Origin: an uncultured Magnetococcales bacterium
Lineage (GTDB): Bacteria; Pseudomonadota; Magnetococcia; Magnetococcales; Magnetaquicoccaceae
Reading direction: 5' to 3'
Assembly (NCBI GenBank): GCA_903913345.1
Contig: CAIWLA010000658.1
Location: 1-5,582 of the forward strand
Length of the DNA stretch: 5,582 bases
Shown in pieces: positions 1 to 5,555 of the stretch. A program made the position numbers and the translations under genes. Positions within the stretch are counted from its first letter, which is position 1; each line of letters starts with the position of its first letter. Under the pieces are notes generated by a model. The model saw nothing but the letters and a program-made list of their open reading frames with translations, was not told the origin of the DNA and ran no database searches.

Positions 1-1
1 C

Positions 2-1900
2 ACCTCCGGTGACAGCGATTGGTTCAAGATTCACCTGACCGCCGGGACGATCTACTCCTTCGATTTGCTGGGGGAATACAGTGGTCATGGGACGCTTCCC
101 TATACGGATCTGGCCTTGGTGGCCAGTGATGGGACCACCGTCATCCAGGAGCAAAATTTCTATTCGGGAGGCGGGTCGGACACCCATATTGTGTATGCCT
201 CGACGACTACCGGGGACTATTATCTCAATGCGCAGGGTGTGCAGGGATATTCGGGCAGCTATACCTTGAGCAGCACGACCCAGGTGGTGAATACATCGCT
301 CGTCAATGGCTCGACGGCGTTGGGTCAGATCCATTCCCCCGGCGAGACCAACCTGTTTGCGGTTTCCCTGACCGCTCACACGATTTATGCCTTCGATATG
401 CAAGGAGGTGGTGCCGGATCATTTAATGACCCATATTTGGTGCTGCTGGATGGTACGGGTGCCGAGGTGCAATCGTCGGCCACCTCTGTGGGGGGAGATG
501 CCAAGACGATTTATGTTCCGACTGCCAACGGAACCTATTATCTCGATGCCCAGGCGTATGGGGAGGAGACCGGCACCTATACCCTGAGCAAAACGGTGAT
601 TGCGACGCCATCCACGGTGACTGTCGGTACACCGGGCACGGGTACGATCTCTTCATCCGGCGAAACCGACTGGTTTGCGGTCTCCTTGACGGCTGGAACG
701 TTGTATACCTTCGATCTGCAAAGCACTTCCAGTACCGGATTGCAGGATCCCCATCTGGTGTTGAGAGACGGCACGGGTCACTCTGTCGGTGATGTGCAGG
801 GATCGTCGGGAGAGGCCTGGACCTATTATACGCCAACGACCAGTGGCACTTATTATCTCAATGCCCAGGGGATGAATACGGAAACGGGTGGATACACCCT
901 GAGTGTGAGGACACCCGTTGATGTGGGCAATACGGCCGCTACGGCTGCGGCGTTGACCATCGGCAGTTCGGTACACGGTGAGATTGCCCCGGCCAGTGAC
1001 ACGGACTGGTTTGCGGTCTCCCTGACCTCTGGCACCTCCTATGTCTTTGAACTGCAAGGCCAGGATGGAACGGGCCATGGGTCGCTTTTGTATTCGGGTT
1101 TGACGTTGGTGGACAGTGGGGGTACCACCCAGGGGCAGACGAACTATAACGGGGCGGACACCTCGGTCTCTTATACACCGACGACCACCGCAACCTATTA
1201 CCTGGATGCCCAGGGCATGTATGGTTACACGGGCAGTTACACGCTGCATAGTGCAACGGTGAATCCGTTGTCTGTCGGTACCCCCACGACCGGTTCGATT
1301 GCGGTGTCCGGCGAAACCGATTGGTTTGCGGTCACCTTGACGGCTGGAACGTTGTATTCCTTCGATCTGCAAGGCAGTGGGACGCTGACGGATCCGCACC
1401 TGGTGTTGAGAAACAGTTCGGGCAATGTTGCCAGTGATTCCATGGGTGCGGCGGGAGATGCCTCGGCTGTCTATATGGCACAGACGACCGGGATCTGTTA
1501 TGTCAACGTCAAGGCTCTGGGTGCGGAGACGGGTGCCTATACCCTCAATGTGAGTACCCTTGCCGATGTGGGTAACACCACCGCCACGGCGGGCAGTCTG
1601 ACCGTCGGCACCCCTGTGCATGGTGCGATTGATGTGACAGGAGACAGCGACTGGTTCGCGGTCTCCTTGACTGCGGGCGTGACCTATACCTTTGACCTGC
1701 AAGGATCCCCCAGCAACCATGGGACGCTTCCCGATGCCTATCTCTATTTGAGAAATAGCGCGGGTAGTGCAATGACATCCAATGACGACTATTACTCGGC
1801 TGACTCCCACATTGTGTATACACCCACCTCCAGCGGACCCTACTATCTGGATGCCCAGGCGTTTGCCAACGGGTACACAGGCACCTATACCCTGAGTGCG
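2..1900 (+). repeat. Six tandem PPC-like (pre-peptidase C-terminal) beta-sandwich repeats
   Basis: Each unit of about 105-112 residues has the order (D/E)xDWFAVSLTAGxxYxFDLQG, a central DPHLVLRDGTG-like strand, YTPTxxGxYYLDAQ, and GxYTL. The conserved Trp (Leu in unit 2) is encoded at 20, 353, 671, 1007, 1322 and 1652, giving spacings of 111, 106, 112, 105 and 110 residues. The first unit is cut by the window edge. Units 1, 4 and 6 contain an (H/S)GTLPxxxL-like or related insertion and end GYxGxYTL (type A). Units 2, 3 and 5 contain DPxLVLxxGxG and end ETGxYTL (type B). The PPC family is known as a beta-sandwich appended to secreted peptidases; long tandem arrays also occur in big surface proteins. 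Here it probably forms a stalk or ligand-binding array. Confidence 0.82.
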
Positions 1901-3874
1901 ACCAGTTCCTCCACGGTCTCTGGCACCTCTACCCTCCTGGGTGCCGATCTCTCCATCCAATCGGTGGGGGATTTCAACGGAGATGGTGTCTCCGACCTGA
2001 TCGTCGGGGCCTCCAGTGGCACCGGCCCCGCCTATGTGGTGTTTGACCATACCATCAACGGCTTCGATCCCGCGACCTTCGATTTCTCCACCCTCAATGG
2101 CGCGAACGGTTTTCGTCTGGATGGCATTCCAGGCAACCCGTCGGGGATCTCGATCCATGCGGTCGGGGATCTCAACGGGGATGGCTTTGGCGACCTGCTG
2201 ATCGGGATGCCGGGGGATCCGGCCCATGGTGTGGCGGGCGTCAGTGGTGTGGTGTTTGGTCATGCGACCGGTTTTGCAGCCACCTTTGATATTCCCAATC
2301 TGGATGGTACCGCCGGTTTCCGCTTCAACGGTTCTTTTACCGGTGCAGATTCCCTCATCGGTACCAGCGGGAATGACATTCTGGATGTCCGTGGCACCAG
2401 TCATGACACCCTGCTGATCGGGGGTGGCGGGGCGGATACCATTCATGGTGGATCGGGCAATGATACCCTCATTGTCCCCGATTTCAGCTTTGCCTCGGTG
2501 GACGGCGGTGGCGGTGCCGATACCCTGATTGTCGCGGGATCCGGGCGGACCCTCGATTTGACGGCCATGTCGGGCAAGATCCACTCCATCGAAACGATCA
2601 ACCTCTCCACCAGCGGTTCCAACACCCTGGTTCTGACGGACGCCGATGTGCTGGCTCTGTCCAATACGGGCAACAGTCTGACCATAGACGGCGATGCCAG
2701 CGATACCGTTCGGGTTGGAACGGGCTGGAGTGGTGGTACCATTGACAGCAATAACAGTCACTATTACCTCTGGACCAAGGGAGATGTGGCATTGCATGTG
2801 GCGACGGGCGTCCACTTCTGTCAGAACGGTCAGGGTGATCCGTTGGTCCTGGATCTGAACGGCACCGGTATCCACCTGACTGCGCCAGAGGCGGGTACCC
2901 ACTTTGACATGAACGGGGACGGCGTGGCGGAAGCCACGGGTTGGATCGGCTCTGGCAATGGTCTGTTGGTGTGGGATCTGAACGGGAATGGTCGGATTGA
3001 TGGGATGCAGGAGGTGATTTCCGACCATTCTGTGCCCAATGCCACCTCCAGTCTGGCGGCCCTGGCCACGCTGGACAGCAACCACAATGGCCAAATAGAG
3101 GCAGGCGATGCGGCCTTTGCCCATTTGCAGGTCTGGGTGGATCAAAATCACGATGGCATTTCCACTCCCCAGGAGTTGTACTCCCTCTCCCAATTGGGTA
3201 TCGCCTCCCTGGGGTTGACCGCCGATCCGGTCGATCCGCTGACCATCAACGGCAATACGATCACCGGCTTTGCCACGGTGAACGATGCCGATGGTCATCA
3301 GGGGAACATGGCCCAGGTGCAACTCTCCTTTGATGTGGCCCAGCAGAACAGCGTATCCCTCTCGGATGGGACCACCCATACCGATCTGGGCAATGATGGG
3401 ACACCCGTCGGTGGCACGGGCGGTACATCGTCCGATCCCGGCCGCTTTGCCGATATTCTCAACTGGGATGGGATGACCCTGCATCGGAATGGCGATACCG
3501 TGCAAATGGTTGATACCGGTTCTTCCCTGAATCTGACCAACCTCCTGGCCAACAAGGCGTTGACCGGCATCGATCAGGTGGATATGCGGGGTGCGGGCAA
3601 CAACACCTTAAATATCAACGATCTGTTGGATTTCTCTGGCAGCGATCATCCGCTGATGGTGAAGGGGGATACCGGGGATGTGGTCAATCTCCAACATGCC
3701 ATGGACACCGTGCTGGGTGCCAACACCACTATCGTCGTGGATGGTGTCGGCCATGCCACCAATGCGAGTGGCCAGATGACCATCGGAGCCGACAGCTACG
3801 TGGTGCATAAAACGGTAGACGGTCTGCATACTTTGTTGGTGGATTCGCATGTCCTGGTCAATCTTTTGAAATGA
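2..3874 (+). CDS. Large RTX/PPC-repeat secreted protein (5'-partial, C-terminal 1290 residues)
   Basis: The frame is open from the left edge to TGA at 3872-3874, so the true start is upstream; the in-frame TTG at 65 lies inside a repeat and is not a credible start. Residue numbers here count from position 2. Domains in order: six PPC-like repeats (1-633, each with a (G/S)(D/E)(S/T)DWF signature or a variant), FG-GAP-like Asp loops (657-665, 723-731), RTX nonapeptides GGGGADTIH, GGSGNDTLI and GGGGADTLI (about 783-845), an NTLxL module (849-939), an EF-hand-like Asp-rich segment (946-1112), a Gly/Thr linker, and a second NTLxL module (1174-1290) ending VNLLK. RTX and DxNxDG loops bind Ca2+ and fold after export. 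Such proteins normally leave through a type I ABC secretion system using an uncleaved C-terminal signal. I infer an extracellular adhesin or matrix protein. No catalytic domain is visible, but a peptidase or other domain could lie in the missing N-terminus. Only two cysteines were noticed (in GICYVN and VHFCQNG), which fits an extracellular RTX protein. The gene avoids the codons TTA, CTA and TCA over most of its length. Confidence 0.9.
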   Translation, partial: TSGDSDWFKIHLTAGTIYSFDLLGEYSGHGTLPYTDLALVASDGTTVIQEQNFYSGGGSDTHIVYASTTTGDYYLNAQGVQGYSGSYTLSSTTQVVNTSLVNGSTALGQIHSPGETNLFAVSLTAHTIYAFDMQGGGAGSFNDPYLVLLDGTGAEVQSSATSVGGDAKTIYVPTANGTYYLDAQAYGEETGTYTLSKTVIATPSTVTVGTPGTGTISSSGETDWFAVSLTAGTLYTFDLQSTSSTGLQDPHLVLRDGTGHSVGDVQGSSGEAWTYYTPTTSGTYYLNAQGMNTETGGYTLSVRTPVDVGNTAATAAALTIGSSVHGEIAPASDTDWFAVSLTSGTSYVFELQGQDGTGHGSLLYSGLTLVDSGGTTQGQTNYNGADTSVSYTPTTTATYYLDAQGMYGYTGSYTLHSATVNPLSVGTPTTGSIAVSGETDWFAVTLTAGTLYSFDLQGSGTLTDPHLVLRNSSGNVASDSMGAAGDASAVYMAQTTGICYVNVKALGAETGAYTLNVSTLADVGNTTATAGSLTVGTPVHGAIDVTGDSDWFAVSLTAGVTYTFDLQGSPSNHGTLPDAYLYLRNSAGSAMTSNDDYYSADSHIVYTPTSSGPYYLDAQAFANGYTGTYTLSATSSSTVSGTSTLLGADLSIQSVGDFNGDGVSDLIVGASSGTGPAYVVFDHTINGFDPATFDFSTLNGANGFRLDGIPGNPSGISIHAVGDLNGDGFGDLLIGMPGDPAHGVAGVSGVVFGHATGFAATFDIPNLDGTAGFRFNGSFTGADSLIGTSGNDILDVRGTSHDTLLIGGGGADTIHGGSGNDTLIVPDFSFASVDGGGGADTLIVAGSGRTLDLTAMSGKIHSIETINLSTSGSNTLVLTDADVLALSNTGNSLTIDGDASDTVRVGTGWSGGTIDSNNSHYYLWTKGDVALHVATGVHFCQNGQGDPLVLDLNGTGIHLTAPEAGTHFDMNGDGVAEATGWIGSGNGLLVWDLNGNGRIDGMQEVISDHSVPNATSSLAALATLDSNHNGQIEAGDAAFAHLQVWVDQNHDGISTPQELYSLSQLGIASLGLTADPVDPLTINGNTITGFATVNDADGHQGNMAQVQLSFDVAQQNSVSLSDGTTHTDLGNDGTPVGGTGGTSSDPGRFADILNWDGMTLHRNGDTVQMVDTGSSLNLTNLLANKALTGIDQVDMRGAGNNTLNINDLLDFSGSDHPLMVKGDTGDVVNLQHAMDTVLGANTTIVVDGVGHATNASGQMTIGADSYVVHKTVDGLHTLLVDSHVLVNLLK
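1940..2347 (+). other. FG-GAP-like segment with two DxNGDGxxD Ca2+ loops
   Basis: Two integrin-alpha-type motifs are seen: VGDFNGDGVSDLIVGASS (core 1970-1996) and VGDLNGDGFGDLLIGMPGD (core 2168-2194). Each is followed by a YVVF or GVVFGH strand and then a GFRLDG or GFRFNG strand, the usual order in bacterial FG-GAP repeats. The Asp/Asn loop of this family binds Ca2+. A complete FG-GAP propeller needs about seven blades, so two motifs cannot close one alone. The third unit stops right after GFRFNGSF and the chain runs straight into the RTX block. These are either a remnant or a small spacer domain. Confidence 0.75.
2348..2536 (+). repeat. RTX (haemolysin-type) Ca2+-binding nonapeptide block
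   Basis: The block opens with DSLIGTSGNDILDVRG, a typical lead-in, and contains GGGGADTIH directly followed by GGSGNDTLI. After a short break (PDFSFASVD) comes GGGGADTLI. These match the consensus GGxGxDxUx, in which successive turns of a parallel beta-roll bind Ca2+. Only about three clean nonapeptides are present, fewer than in classical RTX toxins, so Ca2+ binding probably relies also on the Asp-rich segment downstream. RTX blocks near the C-terminus are a hallmark of type I secretion substrates. Confidence 0.88.
2546..2818 (+). other. 'NTLxLxxxDVL' C-terminal-type module, copy 1
   Basis: About 91 residues starting RTLDLTAMSGKIHSIETINL, then NTLVLTDADVLALS, SLTIDGDASDTVRVGTGW, and closing YYLWTKGDVALHVATGV. 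The order is: an LxLT start, an IExINL strand, NTLxL, a short DVLxLS helix, an LxIxGDxxDxV strand, and a final YxxxxxxGxxxLxV hairpin. This module recurs in large RTX adhesins; I know no agreed function. It matches the C-terminal module at 3521-3871 strand by strand, so the two are divergent internal copies. Confidence 0.6.
2837..3337 (+). other. Asp-loop-rich EF-hand-like Ca2+-binding segment
   Basis: Starts DPLVLDLNGTGIHL and carries five DxNxxG loops: DLNGTG (2852), DMNGDGVAE (2906), DLNGNGRID (2975), DSNHNGQIE (3074) and DQNHDGIST (3140), followed by PQELYSLSQLGIASLGL. The last three resemble EF-hand or dockerin-type loops with acidic residues at positions 1, 3/5 and 9. This arrangement (DxVxLDLNGxG, LLVWDLNGNGxID, then LAxLDSNxxGxI, then VWxDxNxDGxSxxxEL) is a familiar part of many large RTX-type secreted proteins. 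The usual ELFGD after the third loop is here EVISD. The likely role is folding and rigidification by extracellular Ca2+. Confidence 0.75.
3521..3871 (+). other. 'NTLxL' module, copy 2, with presumed type I secretion C-terminus
   Basis: The last 117 residues start SSLNLTNLLANKALTGIDQV, then NNTLNINDLLDFSGS, LMVKGDTGDVVNL, YVVHKTVDGLHTLLVDSHV and end VNLLK. The strand order equals copy 1 (LxLT; I-x-x-(I/V); NTLxL; D(V/L)L; LxIxGDxxDxV; Y...G...LxV). The last 50-60 residues are where type I substrates carry their uncleaved export signal. The hydrophobic end with few charges fits, but such signals have no strict motif, so this is inference. Confidence 0.55.
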
Positions 3875-3883
3875 TCATTGACA

Positions 3884-3941
3884 GGGGTCCAGGGGGATAA
3901 TCCCCCTGGCGGGGTTTGGGGCGAAGCCCCAAAAAGATTCT
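3884..3941 (+). promoter_or_regulatory. Two-hairpin intergenic element A, downstream of the RTX gene
   Basis: The element begins 9 bases after the TGA. Hairpin 1 is a perfect 9-bp inverted repeat (CCAGGGGGA at 3889-3897, loop TAA, TCCCCCTGG at 3901-3909). Hairpin 2 is a perfect 8-bp repeat (TTTGGGGC at 3915-3922, loop GAA, GCCCCAAA at 3926-3933), followed by the tail AAGATTCT ending at 3941. No T-run follows on the + strand, so it is not a classical intrinsic terminator. On the - strand, hairpin 2 is preceded by a T-run. It could end transcription weakly, protect the mRNA 3' end, or be a dispersed REP-like repeat. The stems are seen directly; the role is inferred. Confidence 0.7.
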
Positions 3942-4001
3942 GGTCACAAATCAGGTTGGTTGATCCAGTGGAGTACCGTGCGGAACGTGTTGACTTCGTG
4001 T

Positions 4002-4065
4002 AGATTCTTGTGGGGGCGGTTGCCCCCACGCCCCCACTGGGGGAGATAATCTCCCCCAGACCCCC
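4002..4065 (-). promoter_or_regulatory. Two-hairpin intergenic element B, downstream of the Sel1 gene
   Basis: Read on the minus strand, this element starts GGGGGTC. Hairpin 1 has a 10-bp perfect stem (4050-4059 with 4037-4046, 3-base loop at 4047-4049). Hairpin 2 has an 8-bp perfect stem (4022-4029 with 4010-4017, loop at 4018-4021). It ends in AAGAATCT at 4009-4002. Order, spacing and tail match element A, but on the opposite strand, so each of the two convergent genes is followed by the same element in its own orientation. The stretch 3942-4001 between the elements shows nothing I can identify. Confidence 0.68.
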
Positions 4066-4087
4066 ATATCACTTTTTACAGGAACAG

Positions 4088-4130
4088 AAAAAAACCGGCA
4101 CCCCCGCAATCGTCGCCTTTAATGATTGCG
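4088..4130 (-). terminator. Possible weak terminator at the end of the Sel1 gene
   Basis: On the minus strand a perfect 7-bp inverted repeat (CGCAATC at 4130-4124, GATTGCG at 4111-4105) encloses a 12-base loop that contains the TAA stop. A run of seven T's lies at 4094-4088. The 10-base gap between stem and T-run and the AT-containing stem make this non-canonical. The stem also uses the last coding codons. Element B just downstream is an alternative 3'-end structure. Confidence 0.35.
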
Positions 4131-5540
4131 TGAGGCCCTGTCCTGTTCCGCCGCCTTTTGCAACCATTCTGCGGAGATTTTGGCGTTCCTGGTCACCCCT
4201 CGACCGTCCCTGTACATCAGGCCCAGGTTGTTCTGTGCGGGGGCGTAGCCCTGTTCCGCCGCCTTTCGGTACCAATCCACGGCGATTGACTCATCCTTGT
4301 TGACCCCTTTGCCCTCCGCACACATCAGACCATAGCTGTATTGGGCCACGGCATCCCCCTGCTCGGCGGCTTTCAGGAACCATTTGGCGGCTTCGCTGTC
4401 GTTCTGATCGACCCCTCTGCCCTTTGCATACATCCAACCCAGCCTCTCCTGTCCGTGCGTATTGCCATGTTCCGAGGCCTTTTGATACCATTGGACCGCC
4501 TCCTTGTCGTTCTGAGCCACTCCTTCGCCGTTTGCGTAGATCCAGCCGAGGCTGTATTCGGCATCGGTATTACCCTGTTCGGCGGCCTTCAGATACCATT
4601 CCACCGCCGTCTTGCCGTTCTGGGCCACCCCTCTGCCCTTTGCATACATCCAACCGAGATTGAACAGGGCATCCATGTGGCCTTGTGCCGCCGCTTTTTG
4701 ATACCATTCCACCGCCGTCTTGTCATCCTGCTGAACCCCGTTTCCGTTCATGTACAGGACGCCAAGGGCATTCTGGGCGGCGGCCTCGCCGTGGTCTGCC
4801 GCCTTTTGATACCATCCAGCGGCCTCCTTTCCATTCTGAATAACCCCCTTGCCGCTCACATACAGTGAGCCAAGGACAGTCTGTGCCTTGACCTGTCCCT
4901 GTTCCGCCGCCTTCTGGAGCCAATTGGCCGCCTCCCGGTCGTTCTGGGTGACGCCCCGACCTCGGAGGTACATCCAGCCAAGGCCGAATTGGGCATCGGC
5001 ATTGCCTTGTTCCGCCGCTTTCAGGTACCACCCGAACGCCACCTGGTCATTTTGCATCCCGGCATACTGGGTGGCCGCCTTCAGATACCAGGTGGCCGCC
5101 TCCTTGACATCCTGCGCAACGCCCCGGCCATTCTCATACATCACGCCCAGATTGGCCTGGGACTCGGGGTTATCCTGTTCCGCCGCTTTTTTGAACCACT
5201 TGACCGCTTCCTTGTCATCGCGGGCCACCCCTTTGCCCTCTTCGTACATGAGACCAAGGTTGTTCTGGGCAATGGCATTGCCTTGTTCCGCCGCCTTTCT
5301 GAACCATTTGTCCGCCTCTTTGTCGCTCTGGGCCACCCCTTTGCCCTCTCCGTACATCAGGCCCAGTATCACCTGGGCCTCCGCCTTGCCCCCTTTTGCC
5401 AATGGCGCAAACTTTTTATAGGCTGTGTCAAAGTCATCGCGCTTGAACGCCTCCACCCCCTCTTCAAAATCATCCGCCAGTACGGCCATACTCTGAAAAA
5501 GCATGACCGCAACCAATAATGCAATCTTCCGTGTTTTCAA
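4119..5540 (-). CDS. Sec-exported Sel1-like repeat protein (473 residues, complete)
   Basis: Starts at TTG (5540-5538) and ends at TAA (4121-4119). The start is fixed by a strong AGGAG seven bases upstream and by the signal peptide that follows immediately. Residues 1-22 are a Sec signal peptide (KTRK, hydrophobic core, VLA before DD; no lipobox Cys). Residues 23-53 form a TPR-like cap (GVEAFKRDDFDTAYKKFAPLA). Residues 54-466 are eleven full 36-residue Sel1 repeats of the form AQxxLGxMYxxGxGVxQxxxEAxxWYxKAAEQGxA, plus one shortened unit at 159-181. Sel1 repeats are paired helices stacking into a curved solenoid that binds proteins; they have no enzymatic activity of their own. The unit lacks the paired cysteines of the Helicobacter Hcp branch. 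I infer a periplasmic scaffold or adaptor; its partner is unknown. It converges on the RTX gene, so it is not co-transcribed with it. Confidence 0.92.
   Translation of the reverse strand: MKTRKIALLVAVMLFQSMAVLADDFEEGVEAFKRDDFDTAYKKFAPLAKGGKAEAQVILGLMYGEGKGVAQSDKEADKWFRKAAEQGNAIAQNNLGLMYEEGKGVARDDKEAVKWFKKAAEQDNPESQANLGVMYENGRGVAQDVKEAATWYLKAATQYAGMQNDQVAFGWYLKAAEQGNADAQFGLGWMYLRGRGVTQNDREAANWLQKAAEQGQVKAQTVLGSLYVSGKGVIQNGKEAAGWYQKAADHGEAAAQNALGVLYMNGNGVQQDDKTAVEWYQKAAAQGHMDALFNLGWMYAKGRGVAQNGKTAVEWYLKAAEQGNTDAEYSLGWIYANGEGVAQNDKEAVQWYQKASEHGNTHGQERLGWMYAKGRGVDQNDSEAAKWFLKAAEQGDAVAQYSYGLMCAEGKGVNKDESIAVDWYRKAAEQGYAPAQNNLGLMYRDGRGVTRNAKISAEWLQKAAEQDRASRNH
4143..5381 (-). repeat. Sel1 repeat array: 11 full units plus one truncated unit
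   Basis: Full units occupy residues 54-89, 90-125, 126-158 (loses its last residues at the join), then 182-217, 218-253, 254-289, 290-325, 326-361, 362-397, 398-433 and 434-466, with a 108-base period. Between residues 158 and 182 lies a 23-residue unit (YAGMQNDQVAFGWYLKAAEQ and on), which keeps helix B but has lost most of helix A and the GxGV turn. Units 7-9 are the most alike (GWMYAKGRGV or a close variant), suggesting the most recent duplications lie there. Confidence 0.88.
5475..5540 (-). other. Signal peptide of the Sel1-repeat protein
   Basis: Residues 1-22 have a basic N-region (MKTRK), a hydrophobic core (IALLVAVMLF) and a polar C-region ending AVLA, with small or aliphatic residues at -3 (V) and -1 (A) before DD. 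There is no cysteine at +1, so cleavage by signal peptidase I to a soluble periplasmic protein is expected. The exact cut is a prediction. Confidence 0.8.
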
Positions 5541-5546
5541 GGTGCT

Positions 5547-5555
5547 TCTCCTCTC
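5547..5555 (-). promoter_or_regulatory. Shine-Dalgarno of the Sel1 gene, deciding a TTG start
   Basis: The minus strand reads GAGAGGAGA here; AGGAG (5552-5548) sits seven bases before the TTG at 5540, an ideal distance. No in-frame ATG or GTG alternative is seen in the leader available. A TATACC at 5566-5561 could be part of a -10 box, but it would leave a very short leader and its -35 would lie at or beyond the window edge, so I do not call a promoter. Confidence 0.75.

Noticed and set aside
653..3505. A 950-codon open frame on the minus strand, antisense to the RTX gene.
   Set aside because: Its codons are exactly back-to-back with those of the sense gene, so antisense stops appear only where the sense strand uses TTA, CTA or TCA. 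The sense gene avoids these codons there (the frame closes at a TCA Ser codon at 653). The translation is a Gly/Arg/Ile-rich repetitive mirror with no recognisable domain, while the sense frame has clear families.
3857..3882. Inverted repeat GTCAAT/ATTGAC around the stop codon of the RTX gene.
   Set aside because: Only 6 bp, AT-containing, with a 14-base loop and no T-run. It is too weak to call a terminator next to the much stronger hairpins just downstream.
4010..4303. Plus-strand open frame of 97 codons running from element B into the end of the Sel1 gene.
   Set aside because: It is Pro-rich because it translates the hairpin element and the antisense of Sel1 repeats. There is no ribosome binding site or family match.
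4143..5381. Regular 108-base period considered as a CRISPR-like or satellite array.
   Set aside because: The period is a 36-codon protein repeat within an intact reading frame with a signal peptide; there are no identical short repeats with unique spacers.
4341..5519. Plus-strand open frames across the Sel1 gene (for example 4341-4868, 4849-5421 and 4989-5519).
   Set aside because: They are periodic shadows of the 108-base Sel1 repeat. They overlap the strongly supported minus-strand gene and show no protein family of their own.
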